A program made the translations under genes and the position numbers. Source: Hyphomonas sp. (GTDB lineage Bacteria > Pseudomonadota > Alphaproteobacteria > Caulobacterales > Hyphomonadaceae). From it: 64,000 bases of DNA. The stretch is from positions 50,596-114,595 of the forward strand of contig WGNP01000011.1 in NCBI GenBank assembly GCA_016124495.1, given 5' to 3'. Shown here piece by piece: positions 13,512 to 21,949 of this stretch (the first letter of the stretch is position 1; every line of letters begins with the position of its first letter). The notes under the pieces were generated by a model. It was not told where the DNA came from. It saw nothing but the letters and a program-made list of their open reading frames with translations, and did no database searches.

Positions 13512-13919
13512 ATGGCCGACAAGCTGCACTTCTCGCTCGTCTCGCCCGCCCGGGAGCTTTTCTCGGGTCAGGTCGATCACGTGATCGCTCCGGGGACGGA
13601 AGGCGAGTTCGGCGTGCTGGCGCACCATGCGCCGTTCATGACGACGCTGAAGAACGGCATTGTCCGCGTGCTCGAAGGCGACGCCGTGAAAATGCGCATT
13701 TACGTGCGCGGCGGTTTCGCCGACGTGACGCCTGCCGGCTTGACCATACTTGCCGAGGAAGCGCGCAACCTGACAGACGCAAAGGCAGAAGACGTCGACG
13801 CGGAAATCGAAGCGGCGCGCCTCAAGCTGCTCGCGCTGGACGCCGGTGATGCAAAGCATTTCGCGCTGCACGAACAGATCGCTTATCTTGAGGGCATCCG
13901 CGCCGCGCTTGCGAACTGA
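13512..13919 (+). CDS. atpC: ATP synthase F1 subunit epsilon
   Basis: A 135-aa epsilon subunit, the stalk component that couples gamma to the c ring and can inhibit ATP hydrolysis. The N-terminal beta-sandwich contains the conserved VSPARELFSGQVDHVIAPG and EGEFGVLAHHAPF blocks. The C-terminal helical hairpin (about residues 85-135) is present. AAGGAAACTG precedes the ATG. It is the last gene of the F1 operon. The Fo genes are not in this window, in line with the split F1/Fo arrangement known from alphaproteobacteria. Confidence 0.95.
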   Translation: MADKLHFSLVSPARELFSGQVDHVIAPGTEGEFGVLAHHAPFMTTLKNGIVRVLEGDAVKMRIYVRGGFADVTPAGLTILAEEARNLTDAKAEDVDAEIEAARLKLLALDAGDAKHFALHEQIAYLEGIRAALAN

Positions 13920-13928
13920 CCAGGTTCA

Positions 13929-13948
13929 GGCCGCTGCAGCGGGCGGCC
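13929..13948 (+). terminator. possible terminator of the atp operon
   Basis: GGCCGC at 13929-13934 pairs with GCGGCC at 13943-13948 around an 8-nt loop, just downstream of atpC and ahead of a convergent gene. There is no T-tract, so this is tentative. Confidence 0.35.
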
Positions 13949-13983
13949 GGCCACTTACCTGATACTGTTGCACAGACCCGGTT

Positions 13984-14772
13984 TCAGGCGAACACGGCTA
14001 CTGTCTGCCGGCCGATCATGACCGGCTCGCCCGCGGTGTTCCACATCGACATCGCCTGGCTTGAATAGCCATTGCGCGCTGTCTGCGCCGTGTGGCGGGC
14101 GAGGAACCAGCGATCGTCTGTCTTGATGGTTTCGGTGAGGAACTCCGCCATCCAGGTCATCGAGCTGATGCGGCCGGGCGCGGTGAACATCGACAGGGCC
14201 GCTGGCGGCGGCGCATCGGCCAGCGCCAGCAGGGCGACGGCGTCGTTCAGCGTTGCCGGATCGTTATGTCGCATCCAGATCGAGATGTCGGCCTGCGACG
14301 CGCCGCTCATCGGCGGGCTCCCGGCCGCCAGGAGGATGTCGAAGTTCTGCGCGAAGGTCGGGCCCTGGCCCTGCTCGCGGAAATAGTTGCGTGCGCTCGC
14401 GGGTGGCGGCACCTCCGGGGGCGCAAGATGTGCAAAGTCGAGCGCCGACGTGCGCGCCGCGCCGAAGGTGATGATGGCCTCGGCCAGCACGCCCTCCTCG
14501 CCTGTCATGCGGACCGAAGTGAAAACCGTGTTCTTGCCCTGGCGAAGCACCTGCGGCCGGCACACGGCCGTGCCGTTCACCGGCCCGACAAACGCAACCT
14601 GGACGGCCCGCACGGGCAGCCCGCCGCTGAGCGGGATGGCCGCCTCAAGACAGAGCGCCGCCGTGAGCCCGCCATAGGCCGTGCGGCCCTGCATCCAGTT
14701 CTCCGGGATCGCTGTCGCGCGCGCCGGGGCATCCGCAGGCGAGACCGAGGCGAGCAATCGGGTGAAGTTCAT
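13984..14772 (-). CDS. TesB-like acyl-CoA thioesterase family protein
   Basis: A 262-aa double-hotdog protein of the acyl-CoA thioesterase II-like (thioesterase superfamily) group. The first hotdog has NWMQGRTAYGGLTAALCLEA (about residues 26-45), and the second ends in the TETIKTDDRWFLARHTAQTA block. Relatives hydrolyse acyl-CoA thioesters; the chain-length preference cannot be read here. AGGAG lies 6 nt before the ATG at 14772. It is transcribed towards atpC, and a strong hairpin separates it from the ferredoxin gene upstream. Confidence 0.85.
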   Translation of the reverse strand: MNFTRLLASVSPADAPARATAIPENWMQGRTAYGGLTAALCLEAAIPLSGGLPVRAVQVAFVGPVNGTAVCRPQVLRQGKNTVFTSVRMTGEEGVLAEAIITFGAARTSALDFAHLAPPEVPPPASARNYFREQGQGPTFAQNFDILLAAGSPPMSGASQADISIWMRHNDPATLNDAVALLALADAPPPAALSMFTAPGRISSMTWMAEFLTETIKTDDRWFLARHTAQTARNGYSSQAMSMWNTAGEPVMIGRQTVAVFA

Positions 14773-14850
14773 GGCGCAGCTCCTGGGAGGGAAGGGAAAG
14801 TCCTAGGTCGCGGCGAAAAGGAACCCAAGTGGTTACCCCGCGTCACATGA

Positions 14851-14880
14851 AAACGCCCCGGCGGTGAGGCCGGGGCGTTT
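14851..14880 (-). terminator. intrinsic terminator after the ferredoxin gene
   Basis: A perfect 11-bp stem (AAACGCCCCGG at 14851-14861 with CCGGGGCGTTT at 14870-14880) and an 8-nt loop, 27 bp past the fdx stop. On the minus strand the stem ends in TTTT, fitting an intrinsic terminator. Confidence 0.75.
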
Positions 14881-14907
14881 GCTGTCTGATGCCCTGGCGG
14901 CAAAGGA

Positions 14908-15228
14908 TCAGTGCTGGCTTTCCGGCGTCGTGACGCGCAGGCCGTCGAGGGCGTCGGTCACCTTGATCTGGCAGGAGAGGCGCGAGTTCGGCTTCACGTT
15001 CTCGGCAAAGTCGAGCATCGACTTTTCCATTTCCTGCTGCTCGCCGGCCAGGGCCAGGAAGGCCGGGTCGACATAGACATGGCAGGTCGCGCAGGCGCAG
15101 GCGCCGCCGCAGTCCGCGTCGATGCCGGGCACCGAATTGTTGACCGCGACTTCCATGACCGACATGCCGTTCCTAGCCTCGAGGGTGCGCTCGGTGCCGT
15201 TATGAGAGATAAAAGTGATCTTTGCCAT
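14908..15228 (-). CDS. [2Fe-2S] ferredoxin, adrenodoxin/putidaredoxin type
   Basis: A 106-aa vertebrate-type 2Fe-2S ferredoxin. The cluster ligands are the three cysteines of CGGACACATC (Cys40, Cys46, Cys49) plus a distal Cys in SRLSCQIKV (about residue 86). It carries single electrons to P450s or to Fe-S assembly. Its reductase gene is directly upstream in the same operon with an 18-bp gap, so the two probably form an electron-transfer pair. No P450 gene is in the window, so the acceptor is unknown. Confidence 0.93.
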   Translation of the reverse strand: MAKITFISHNGTERTLEARNGMSVMEVAVNNSVPGIDADCGGACACATCHVYVDPAFLALAGEQQEMEKSMLDFAENVKPNSRLSCQIKVTDALDGLRVTTPESQH

Positions 15229-15246
15229 GTGTTGTTTCCGTCTCCT

Positions 15247-16491
15247 TCAGGCGGCCGCTTGCGCCGCTATATCCTTCATAGGGGTTGATGTATCGATAAG
15301 GGCGCCGGGCGCAAGCTTCGCCCCTGACATGACGAGCTTTTTCGAGGCCAGGAATTCCGCAGGGCTGTTGACGGCGTCGACCGCGATCAGCGTTGCGTTC
15401 TTCAGGTAGAAGACCGCGAACCTGCGTGAGGCCGGATCGCCCCGGATCACATGCGTGTCGTAGCCCTGGCTGAGACCGGCGATCTGCAGTTTGAGGTCAT
15501 ACTGGTCCGACCAGAACCAGGGGCAGTCTTCCACCGGTCGCGGCAGGCCGAGGATGGCCGCTGCAACGAGCTTTCCCTGTTCGATGGCGTTGTGAACACT
15601 CTCGAGGCGGCCTGACCGGCCAAAGTGGACAAGGGGGCGGCTGGCGCAATCACCGGCCGCGAAGACGTGCGGATCAGAGGTGCGGGCGTCACGGTCCACG
15701 AGGATGCCGTTGGAGCAGGCGATCCCGGCGTCTTTCGCGAGGTCTTCGTTGGGCAGGATGCCGATGCCGGAGAGCACCAGGTCCGCCGGAAGGCGCGTGC
15801 CATCAGCCAGCACGGCGGCGCTGACTTGGCCATCGATACCCTCGAGATGCGAGAGCTGGACGCCGGTGAGGATCGTCACACCCTGGCGGCGGTGTTCGGC
15901 GGCATAGAATTCGCTGAGCACGGGGCTGGTGACCCGGGCAAGGACGCGCGGCGCCATTTCGATGACGGTCACCTCGAGGCCCGTCTGGCGGGCCACAGCA
16001 GCGGCTTCCAGGCCGATATAGCCTGCGCCGATGATGACGATGCGGCGCCCGGCGACCATCCCGGGTTTGAGGCGCTCGACATCCGCGAGGGTGCGCAGGT
16101 CGTGCACGCCGCCCAGATCGGCGCCGCGCACCGGCAGCGGGCGGGGGCGCGATCCGGTGGCAAGGATCAGGTAGTCATAGGTCAGGTGCCCGCCATCGCC
16201 GAGCTGGACCTGCCGGCTTGCCCGGTGGATCTTCGTGACATGGGTCCCCAGCAGCAGCTCGATATTCTGGTCATCGTACCAGGCGGAAGGCTTGAAATAG
16301 AGACGCTCTTGCTCGACTTCGCCTTTCATGTAGCCCTTGGACAGGGGCGGGCGCTGATAGGGCAAGGCGGCCTCGTCACCCACCAGCGTCAGGCTGCCTG
16401 TAAAACCGCCCTGACGAAGCGACTGCAGGGCCTGCGCGGCGGCCTGACCGCCGCCGACGATGACGATGCGCTGTGCCTCTCCAGCTGGCAT
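15247..16491 (-). CDS. FAD-dependent ferredoxin reductase (putidaredoxin-reductase type)
   Basis: A 414-aa NAD(P)H-ferredoxin reductase. The N-terminal FAD Rossmann motif is VIVGGGQAAAQALQSL, and the second dinucleotide motif IGAGYIGLEAAAVARQTGLE sits in the NAD domain. The FAD-contact segment VFAAGDCA and the C-terminal reductase domain follow. The frame is open to a GTG at 16527, but the likely promoter (-10 at 16532-16537) would start transcription near 16525. That makes the ATG at 16491, with GTGGGG upstream, the better start; 16509 is an alternative. It is co-transcribed with the ferredoxin it presumably reduces. Confidence 0.9.
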   Translation of the reverse strand: MPAGEAQRIVIVGGGQAAAQALQSLRQGGFTGSLTLVGDEAALPYQRPPLSKGYMKGEVEQERLYFKPSAWYDDQNIELLLGTHVTKIHRASRQVQLGDGGHLTYDYLILATGSRPRPLPVRGADLGGVHDLRTLADVERLKPGMVAGRRIVIIGAGYIGLEAAAVARQTGLEVTVIEMAPRVLARVTSPVLSEFYAAEHRRQGVTILTGVQLSHLEGIDGQVSAAVLADGTRLPADLVLSGIGILPNEDLAKDAGIACSNGILVDRDARTSDPHVFAAGDCASRPLVHFGRSGRLESVHNAIEQGKLVAAAILGLPRPVEDCPWFWSDQYDLKLQIAGLSQGYDTHVIRGDPASRRFAVFYLKNATLIAVDAVNSPAEFLASKKLVMSGAKLAPGALIDTSTPMKDIAAQAAA

Positions 16492-16511
16492 TCCGGGCCC
16501 CACTCTCATTC

Positions 16512-16560
16512 GTGACGGGTGCGTCACTTTTTATTTATTCGGTTGCGCGCGCGGCTGCAA
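16512..16560 (-). promoter_or_regulatory. promoter with palindromic operator for the reductase-ferredoxin operon
   Basis: On the minus strand TTGCAG (16555-16560) and TAAATA (16532-16537) are separated by 17 bp, a plausible sigma-70 promoter. Immediately after the -10 lies the palindrome GTGACG-GGTG-CGTCAC (16512-16527), covering the predicted transcription start, as a repressor site would. Confidence 0.5.
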
Positions 16561-16638
16561 GCATCGCCGGACGGGGCACACCGTCACAGGTTTACGCGCG
16601 TTGCGTCAACCAGCCAGACCGTTAGGGTGCCGCCCCAG

Positions 16639-17091
16639 ATGCGGATTCTCGAACTGGCCTCTGACGCAGACACGCGTGCCCTTGGCGGGCAGCTCGCGCA
16701 GTTGTTGCGGCGGGGGGATGTGATCGCGTTGCATGGAGATCTGGGCGCGGGCAAGACGACGCTGGTGCGGGGGCTTATCCAGTCTTTGCTGGGCCGCGAG
16801 GAAGAGGTGCCGAGCCCGACTTACACGCTGGTCCAGATGTATGAGGGGCCGGGCTTTCCAGTCTGGCATTTCGATCTCTACCGCCTTGAACATGCGGATG
16901 ACGTGCAGGAACTCGGCTGGGACGAAACACCGGACGGGGCTGTGTTGATCGAGTGGCCGGACCGGGCGGGCGAGCACCTTCCGGTCAACCGGTTGGATGT
17001 ATTCCTTGAAATCTCTGGGGATGGGCGCCGGGCGAGGCTGGAACCCGGCGGCGAAGGCTGGCAGGAACGGCTGGATGAACGCTTTGCCTGA
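16639..17091 (+). CDS. tsaE: tRNA t6A biosynthesis ATPase TsaE
   Basis: A 150-aa P-loop ATPase of the universal bacterial t6A37 pathway. Walker A GDLGAGKT is at residues 33-40, and the TsaE signatures SPTYTLVQMYEG and HFDLYRLEHADDVQELGWDE follow. It assists the TsaB-TsaD complex that uses the threonylcarbamoyl-AMP made by Sua5/TsaC, which is encoded elsewhere in this window at 39745-40692. The frame is open upstream to 16519, but only ATG 16639 gives the family's N-terminus. First gene of a tightly packed operon; amgK starts inside its 3' end. Confidence 0.93.
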   Translation: MRILELASDADTRALGGQLAQLLRRGDVIALHGDLGAGKTTLVRGLIQSLLGREEEVPSPTYTLVQMYEGPGFPVWHFDLYRLEHADDVQELGWDETPDGAVLIEWPDRAGEHLPVNRLDVFLEISGDGRRARLEPGGEGWQERLDERFA

Positions 17092-18175
17092 CCTTCGGAC
17101 TGGCGAGATTGAAGCCTTCCTGACCTCTGCCGGCCATGGCTGGGAGACAGCGCGGCGCCAGTCTTTGGGACAGGATGCGTCGACGCGGCGGTATTTCCGG
17201 CTTTTCCGCGAGGATGGTGTCACAGCGCTGCTGATGGATGCGCCGCGGGTCGAGAGCGACCCCTGTCCGCCGGAGGCGGATGCGGCGCTGCGGGCGCGGA
17301 TGGGCTGGAATGCGATGACCCGTCTGGCCGCATCACGTGTCGAAGCTTTCGTTCTGATTTCTCATCACTTGCGCCAACTGTCTCTCCGCGCGCCAGAAGT
17401 TTATCACTTTGACGCAGGACCCGGGTTTGCACTGATCGAGGACTTCGGGGCCGGGCGTGAATTCGCCCGCCTGATCGAGCGCGGGGCGGAAGACGAAACG
17501 CGGCTCTATATAGCGGCGGCCGAGCGGCTGGCTGTTCTCCACAAAGCGTCCATACCGAAGGTGCTGTCTCTGGACGGCGCCACCTGGCCGATCCTCGAAT
17601 TTGATTCCGTGGCACTGGGGGCGAATGCCGACCTGTATGCCGACTGGCTGCCGGCGGAAACAGGCGGCAAGGCGCTCGACGGCGCGCAACGGGTGCGCTG
17701 GGAGGCGGAGCGCGACGCGCTGATCCAGCAGGCCGTCTCGTTCCCGCGGGCGTTCACATTGCGCGACTATCATGCGGAGAACCTGCTCTGGCTGCCCGAA
17801 GGTGATGTCGGGTTGCTCGACTTCCAGGATGCAGTGGTCGGTTGGGATGCGTGGGACCTCGCCATGCTGACGCAGGATGCCCGGCGCAAGGTTTCCGGGC
17901 AGGCCGCCGAGGCCGCGATCTCGACCTTCCTGACGCTGACCGGCCAGTCGCGCGCGGCTTTCGATGAGCGGCTGGCGGTGATCGGCGCGCTGAATGCGCT
18001 GCGGATTGCCGGCGTATTCTCTCGCCTGCAGCACCGGGATGGCAAGCCGCGCTACGGCGACTTCCAGCCGAGGCAGTTGCAGCTTCTTGCGCGTAACCTT
18101 TCTCATCCGTCGCTCGCCGGAATGGCAGCGTTCGTGCGTGAAACCACGCCTTTTGTGTTCGGGGGCCTTCGATGA
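17075..18175 (+). CDS. amgK: anomeric N-acetylmuramate/N-acetylglucosamine kinase
   Basis: A 366-aa kinase of the aminoglycoside phosphotransferase fold. The catalytic loop is RDYHAENLLW (about residues 229-238) and the metal-binding motif is LLDFQDAVVGWDAWDLAML. It is identified as AmgK because it is directly coupled to a MurU-type uridylyltransferase (ATGA overlap at 18172-18175). AmgK phosphorylates MurNAc and GlcNAc at C1, and MurU then makes UDP-MurNAc. This recycles peptidoglycan sugars and bypasses fosfomycin-sensitive MurA. The start overlaps tsaE by 17 bp. The phosphatase MupP, which completes the pathway, is not nearby. Confidence 0.9.
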   Translation: MNALPDLRTGEIEAFLTSAGHGWETARRQSLGQDASTRRYFRLFREDGVTALLMDAPRVESDPCPPEADAALRARMGWNAMTRLAASRVEAFVLISHHLRQLSLRAPEVYHFDAGPGFALIEDFGAGREFARLIERGAEDETRLYIAAAERLAVLHKASIPKVLSLDGATWPILEFDSVALGANADLYADWLPAETGGKALDGAQRVRWEAERDALIQQAVSFPRAFTLRDYHAENLLWLPEGDVGLLDFQDAVVGWDAWDLAMLTQDARRKVSGQAAEAAISTFLTLTGQSRAAFDERLAVIGALNALRIAGVFSRLQHRDGKPRYGDFQPRQLQLLARNLSHPSLAGMAAFVRETTPFVFGGLR

Positions 18176-18897
18176 GTGTTCCGGTGCCTCACACGGCGAT
18201 GGTGCTGGCCGCCGGACTGGGTACGCGGATGCGGCCGCTGACCGATGCGACCCCGAAGCCGCTGCTGAAGGTGCGCGGCAAGGCATTGATCGACCGGCTG
18301 CTGGATCCGCTCGCCGAGGCGGGCGTCAGGCGTATCGTCGTCAACGTGCATTACCTGGCCGACCAGGTGGAAGCGCATGTTAAGGCGCGCACGGATGTCG
18401 AGGTGATCATTTCGGATGAGCGCGGCGAAGTGCTCGAGACGGGCGGCGGCCTCGCCAAGGCGCGGTCATTGCTGGGCGATGATCCCATCTATGTACTCAA
18501 CACGGATGCCTTCTGGGGACCGGAATCTCCGGCGCCCTTCCGCGAGCTGGCCGAAGCATTTGATCCGGCGGCTGAGGATGAGCGCCTGCTGATCGCCGCG
18601 ACCGACCGGGCGCTGGGCTTTGATGGCGCCGGTGATTTTTTCCTTGAGACGAACAACCGGCTGATCCGGAGAGGCAGTGCACCTTCGGCGCCGTGGGCCT
18701 ATGCCGGTGTGCGGATCATGAAACCGCAGCTTTATGACGGGGCGCCGGTCGAGCGGTTCTCGGCGCTGAAAATCTGGGACGGCCTTATCCCGAACGGCCG
18801 GCTCGCGGGGCATGTGCTGGACCGGTTCTGGCTGCACGTCGGTGATCCGAAGGCGCTTGCGGACGCAGAAATGTGGGTCGCCTGCCATGGCGGCTGA
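18172..18897 (+). CDS. murU: N-acetylmuramate alpha-1-phosphate uridylyltransferase
   Basis: A 241-aa nucleotidyltransferase. The GT-A-like signature MVLAAGLGTRMRPLTDATPK at about residues 8-27 contacts the UTP phosphates. The ETGGGLAKAR motif and the metal-binding NTDAFW (about 107-112) are intact. Short length without a beta-helix domain fits MurU rather than GlmU or glucose-1-phosphate transferases. Its ATG overlaps the amgK stop, so the two are translationally coupled and should act in sequence in UDP-MurNAc salvage. The addB start overlaps its 3' end by 11 bp. Confidence 0.9.
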   Translation: MSVPVPHTAMVLAAGLGTRMRPLTDATPKPLLKVRGKALIDRLLDPLAEAGVRRIVVNVHYLADQVEAHVKARTDVEVIISDERGEVLETGGGLAKARSLLGDDPIYVLNTDAFWGPESPAPFRELAEAFDPAAEDERLLIAATDRALGFDGAGDFFLETNNRLIRRGSAPSAPWAYAGVRIMKPQLYDGAPVERFSALKIWDGLIPNGRLAGHVLDRFWLHVGDPKALADAEMWVACHGG

Positions 18898-21800
18898 GAT
18901 CCGGCCATTCGGGAAGGGCGCCCCCAGGGTCTGGACCATCCCTCCCGGTACGGACTTCCTTGGCTCACTGGCGCGGGTTCTGGCAGATACCTTCAAGCTG
19001 CGCAAACGCCCTGACGCACTGGCAGATGCCATCATCTATTTGCCCAACCGCCGCTCCGCACGTGCGCTGACGCTGGCGCTGTTCGATACGTTGGGCGGCG
19101 CGGGCACAGTGCTGCCTCCTGATATCCGCACCCTTGGCGATCTTGAATCCGACGAGCCGCCACCGGTCCCGGAGGCCGCGCTCGCGGGGTTGTCGCCCGC
19201 CCTTTCACCGGCCGCGCGGCTCGGCGTGCTGGCCAGGCTGGCGGCCACATTCTACCGGCGTGAATATGGCCGCACCTTGCCGCCCGCTTCGGCGCTCGCT
19301 TCGGCGACGGAATTGTCGGGACTGCTGGAACAGGCCTCGTTGGGCGAGCGACCGGTGGACTGGTCGCAACTGACCGGGCTGGTGACGCAGTCCGATCTCG
19401 CCGTGCACTGGAAGGACACTGCCCAGTTCCTGTCGATCATCACCGAGATGTGGCCGCAATGGCTTCGCGAGAACAATGCCAGCGATCCTTTCACGCGCCG
19501 GGAGCAGGCCGCGCAGGCGCTGGCGGCCTCCTGGGCGGCAAAGCCGCCCACCGCGCCCGTGATCATCGCAGGCTCGACCGGGGCTACGCCTTCCGGACGC
19601 CTGTTGATGCAGGCGGTGACGAAGCTGCCGAGCGGGCTGGTCGTGCTCCCCGGTCTCGATACGGACCTGAGCGAAAAAGCGCTGTTGGCTGTTTCGGGCG
19701 CGCCGAGCCACCCGCAGTTTGCCCTGGTGCGTACACTGAAAACTCTCGGGATATCGCTGGGCGAGGTGTCAGAGTGGCCGGCCGCTCGGGACAAGGTGCG
19801 TTCGCCGTCACGTCGCAGGCTGGTCTACGAAGCGCTGGCGCCGGCGGACGATACGGCGGACTGGCGCGAGACGCTGGAGGCGTTGGCAGGCATTGACGCC
19901 ACAACGCCGGCAGGATTTGTGCGCGCCGCGCTGCAGGGCTTGTCGGTTGTTGAACTTCCCAACGAGGCAGCCCAGGCCGAGGCGGCTGCGCTGCTGCTGC
20001 GCGGCGTGCTGGAAGAGCCGGGGGCGAGCGGCGCGCTGGTGACGCCGGATGCGGGACTGGCGCGGCGCGTGGGGGCGCTGCTGGCGCGGTGGGGCATTTC
20101 GGTTCCGCCGTCGGCCGGCCAGCCATTGGGGCGCACCCCGGCAGGCAGCCTCATTTCACTGTGCGCGCGCTGGGCCGTGGATCCCGCCGATCCGGTCACC
20201 CTGTCCGGCGTGCTGAAGCATGCATTCGTGCGCAACCGGGAACTCGGAAACCTGGTGGACCTTTATTTCCTGCGAGGGCCCCGCCGCTGGACCTCGCTGA
20301 CGGATCTCGCAGAGCTGATTGAGCAGCATGATCCGGAAGACCGGCACCGGGATTTTTCAGCGCAGGAACAGGCGCTCGGCGCCGCGTTCATCCGTGAACT
20401 GGCAGATATTGTCGCGGCGTCGGGCGCGGACTTTTCGGTGTCGGACGCGGTGAATGTCGCCGTGGCCGCCGAACGGATCGCAGCGCTCGCGGGCGCGATC
20501 AGCGAGACACCGTTGCCCTGGGCGGGGGAGGACGGGGCGGGCGCGTCCAGGCTGCTTGAGCGTATTCGCGAACTGGGAACCTTCCTGGGCGACGTGACGC
20601 CGCACGACATGGCGCAGCTGGTCGAGACGGAATGCGCGAGCCTGACAGTCAGCCTCGGCGAGCCGGATCATTCCCGGCTCAGCATCTGGGGGCCACTGGA
20701 GGCGCGTCTTCAGTCTGCGGATCTTATTGTGCTGGCAGGGCTCAACGAAGACGTGTGGCCCGCAAAGACGCCGTCGGACGCATTTCTGCCGCGCCGGTTT
20801 CGCACAGAGCTCGGCATGACCGATCCGGATGAACGGCTGGGGCTGTCGGCGCATGATTTCGCGCAGCTTGCCTGCGCGCCGCGCGTGGCGATGCTGTACT
20901 CTGCGCGGCGCGAGGATGCGCCGGCGGTGGCGTCGCGCTGGGTATGGCGGCTGAGAACGCTGGCGCAGGGCGCGCTGTTTGAGGCGGCGCCGGAGGTACT
21001 GGCGGGGGAGTATGGCGGGCTGCCGGAATGGGTGCGCGCGCTGCAGTCCGAGGGTATCGGCTCGCAGGCAGCGGACTTCAGCGCTGAGCCCAGACCGACG
21101 CGGCGGCCAGCGGCCTGGCCGAAACGGATGTCAGTGACGCGGATCGACCGATTGCAGCGCGATCCGTATTCGATCTGGGCCGAAGATATTCTCGGCCTGC
21201 GCGTGATTGATCCGATGAACGGGCCGATGCAGCCGAACCTCAAGGGCAAGGCGGTGCACAAGGCGATTGAATTGCTCGAGGCAGACGGCGTTGAGAAATC
21301 GGCGGACCATCTTGCGCGGCTGCTGAAGCGGGAACTGCGCGGCACGGGCGAGGCGGAGGCAGACTGGCTGAGCCGGGAGGCGATCTGGCAGGAGGTGGCG
21401 GCGTGGTTCCTGGGCTGGCGGTCGGCGCGCGATGTCTCGGGCGGCCTCGTGCTGGAAGCCCGGGGGGAGCTGCCTTACGCAATCGCGGGCGAGAAATTTG
21501 TCCTGTCGGCACAGGCTGACCGGATCGAGATTGGCGCGACCGGCGAGATTACGATCGTCGATTTCAAGACAGGCAGCGCGCCGTCCGACAGGATGATCCG
21601 TTCAGGGTTTGATCAGCAGATGCCGCTGCAGGCGCTGATCGCCAGCAAGGGCGGGTTCGAGAGGGTGCGGGCGGCGCCCGTGGCGGGGCTGGAATATGCC
21701 GAGTTCAAGGCAAAGCCGAAGGCGCGCACGATTGGTCCCGGCAGGGACGGCGACCTGACGCCGGCCGCCATGGCGGCGCGCGCCGAGGAGGGTATGCAGC

Positions 21801-21949
21801 GGTTGATCGCGGATTACCGGGCGTCGGGGGCGGTGTTTGCGTCCGCGCCCCGCGTGCAGTTCGTGAAGCATGATTACGGCTACAACCTTCTGGCGCGCCG
21901 GGCGGAGTGGACCAGCGACACCTCGGACGGGGAGGGCGGCGATGAGTGA
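18887..21949 (+). CDS. addB: double-strand break repair protein AddB
   Basis: A 1020-aa AddB of the alphaproteobacterial type. It has a helicase-like N-terminal region without a functional Walker A and a RecB-family nuclease domain at the C-terminus (ITIVDFKTGSAPSDRMIRSG, about residues 884-903). With AddA it forms the helicase-nuclease that resects double-strand breaks for RecA loading. The ATG at 18887 overlaps murU by 11 bp, and the stop overlaps the addA ATG. The open frame before 18887 belongs to the murU region and is not coding. Confidence 0.93.
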   Translation: MAAEIRPFGKGAPRVWTIPPGTDFLGSLARVLADTFKLRKRPDALADAIIYLPNRRSARALTLALFDTLGGAGTVLPPDIRTLGDLESDEPPPVPEAALAGLSPALSPAARLGVLARLAATFYRREYGRTLPPASALASATELSGLLEQASLGERPVDWSQLTGLVTQSDLAVHWKDTAQFLSIITEMWPQWLRENNASDPFTRREQAAQALAASWAAKPPTAPVIIAGSTGATPSGRLLMQAVTKLPSGLVVLPGLDTDLSEKALLAVSGAPSHPQFALVRTLKTLGISLGEVSEWPAARDKVRSPSRRRLVYEALAPADDTADWRETLEALAGIDATTPAGFVRAALQGLSVVELPNEAAQAEAAALLLRGVLEEPGASGALVTPDAGLARRVGALLARWGISVPPSAGQPLGRTPAGSLISLCARWAVDPADPVTLSGVLKHAFVRNRELGNLVDLYFLRGPRRWTSLTDLAELIEQHDPEDRHRDFSAQEQALGAAFIRELADIVAASGADFSVSDAVNVAVAAERIAALAGAISETPLPWAGEDGAGASRLLERIRELGTFLGDVTPHDMAQLVETECASLTVSLGEPDHSRLSIWGPLEARLQSADLIVLAGLNEDVWPAKTPSDAFLPRRFRTELGMTDPDERLGLSAHDFAQLACAPRVAMLYSARREDAPAVASRWVWRLRTLAQGALFEAAPEVLAGEYGGLPEWVRALQSEGIGSQAADFSAEPRPTRRPAAWPKRMSVTRIDRLQRDPYSIWAEDILGLRVIDPMNGPMQPNLKGKAVHKAIELLEADGVEKSADHLARLLKRELRGTGEAEADWLSREAIWQEVAAWFLGWRSARDVSGGLVLEARGELPYAIAGEKFVLSAQADRIEIGATGEITIVDFKTGSAPSDRMIRSGFDQQMPLQALIASKGGFERVRAAPVAGLEYAEFKAKPKARTIGPGRDGDLTPAAMAARAEEGMQRLIADYRASGAVFASAPRVQFVKHDYGYNLLARRAEWTSDTSDGEGGDE

